Under the pieces are notes generated by a model. It did not search any database and had not been told where the DNA came from. It worked only from the letters and a program-made list of their open reading frames with translations. A stretch of DNA of 64,000 nt from Vanilla planifolia. Lineage: Eukaryota > Streptophyta > Magnoliopsida > Asparagales > Orchidaceae. The stretch is from NCBI GenBank assembly GCA_023846275.1, contig CM043874.1, forward strand, positions 27,501,630 through 27,565,629. Reading direction: 5' to 3'. Both the position numbers and the translations under genes were made by a program. This document shows positions 63,070 to 64,000 of this stretch, one piece after another; position 1 is the first letter of the stretch; each line of letters begins with the position of its first letter.

Positions 63070-63365
63070 AAACCTTAGATAATTGATTGGAGTACTAGAA
63101 AAAAATCTATGATATAATAGATAGTTGATTATGGTTTGTATGGAAATCCTAAGATATCCCAAATAGCTGATTATGGTTTGAAGGAAACCATAGGACACCT
63201 TAGATAGCTGATCAAAGTTTGGAAAGAAAACTTGAGATATCTTAAATAACTAATTAAGGTTTAAAAAATCTTAAAATACTTAGATAATTGATTAGGATTT
63301 ACAATAAGTCCTAAGATACTCTAAGTAAATTTGTTAGAGATTTGAAGAAACCCTAAATCACTCAG
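63070..63365. repeat. Degenerate tandem repeat of about 42 bp, about seven copies
   Basis: A consensus like cctaagataccttagata followed by gttgattatggtttgaag recurs near 63,073, 63,118, 63,160, 63,203, 63,242, 63,280 and 63,322, so the period is 38-45 bp. The copies differ at many positions, so the array is old. Confidence 0.7.
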
Positions 63366-63369
63366 AAAG

Positions 63370-64000
63370 CACTGGATTAGAAAATTCAAATAAGAGAATG
63401 CTAATGGGCCATAAGTTGACTCACATGGTTATGGAGCGTAAGATTGTGATTTAGTGGATCATAGGATTGGATTCACAAGCATATAAAGGAAACTGATTTC
63501 ACATAAGACTCAAAACAAATTATGGAGGAATCATTTTGTGTGGTAGGACTTCTCAAATTGTAGATTGTCAAACTACATGATCAAACTCATAGGGTTGTTT
63601 AAGCATTGTATGCTTAATATGTAATCCTAAGAGACCTTAAAAGTTTAATCTCATGAGATTGGACTTTATGATTATAAAGCTCTGATTATGTGATTTATTA
63701 AGGAGTATGACTTTCAAATTAGGACTCTCATAGGCATGAAGAGAGTTCTACATTACTAGTGAAACACCAATCATCTAGTTGAGTTGCACTATAGAATAAT
63801 GAGATTACACAGATTAAAGTGGTCTTGATAGGTATTAAGCATGTTAAGATTCTTAAAAATATGCTAAAAGGTTAGTGATCAGTGTAATTCTTCTGTGATA
63901 ATATCTCAGGTTCAAATTTGGCTTAGCTTAATATGTTAAGGCCCTTTTGTTACTCCAAGTACTTAAGCATTATATTTAGTTATATCTTGATTATGCCAAA
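63370..64000. other. Right edge, unassigned
   Basis: No coding similarity. The texture resembles old LTR DNA (ggactctcataggcatgaag near 63,723), with only a word-level echo of the window start (gactctcataaggtatgaag near 130). Confidence 0.3.

Noticed and set aside
1-64000. tRNA and rRNA genes, CRISPR arrays, bacterial operons
   Set aside because: No tRNA-like B-box context, rRNA core or regular spacer array was seen. The window is plainly plant nuclear DNA.

Overview
This is a plant nuclear window. It is AT-rich (about 30 % G+C in the lines I counted by eye) and dominated by old, stop-riddled transposable elements. I recognise one host gene, whose intron alone is almost 16 kb. That combination points to a land plant with a very large genome, for example a gymnosperm or a large-genome angiosperm. 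I cannot name the species.

The host gene is on the minus strand from 46,245 to 29,170. It encodes a plant-type core-2/I-branching beta-1,6-N-acetylglucosaminyltransferase-like protein (DUF266/GT14, type II membrane topology). Exon 1 is 46,245-45,721 and exon 2 is 29,811-29,170. The GT..AG junction is phase 0, the joined frame is open for 388 codons, and the 15,909-bp intron lies between. A GC-richer stretch with a CT microsatellite (46,600-46,880) is the likely 5'UTR/promoter.

Left flank (1-28.7 kb): a 55-bp minisatellite (1.72-1.88 kb); a Ty3/Gypsy gag with tRNA-Met primer-binding site (3.29-3.99 kb); a reverse-oriented LTR family with five LTR copies (4.05-8.36 kb), one interval of which carries an open 155-aa reading frame and three of which are near-identical 148-149 bp internal segments; a Gypsy gag-protease-RT-RNase H relic (11.4-13.9 kb); a deleted Copia element with paired LTRs and PBS (14.16-16.58 kb); a second Gypsy RT-RNase H-integrase relic (17.2-18.9 kb); and a non-coding LTR element with its own PBS (18.9-21.56 kb). 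From 21.6 to 28.7 kb I find no recognisable gene.

Inside the giant intron: two colinear copies of an internally deleted Gypsy gag-protease relic (32.2-33.2 and 34.6-35.6 kb), a Tat-like RNase H remnant (37.2-37.6 kb), a probable Copia LTR with a 93-bp tandem array (38.5-39.9 kb), a possible Tat-like gag remnant (40.3-40.9 kb) and a Tat-like RT remnant (42.6-43.1 kb).

Right flank (46.9-64 kb): a minus-strand SIRE-like Copia element (48.68-59.75 kb) with 1.35-kb LTRs. Its 3' LTR is split by a 3,327-bp TG..CA insertion, and its interior carries a LINE-like zinc-finger/RNase H fragment. A roughly 42-bp tandem repeat lies at 63.07-63.36 kb. The elements do not form a pathway; they are nested layers of insertions around and within one constitutively arranged glycosyltransferase gene.
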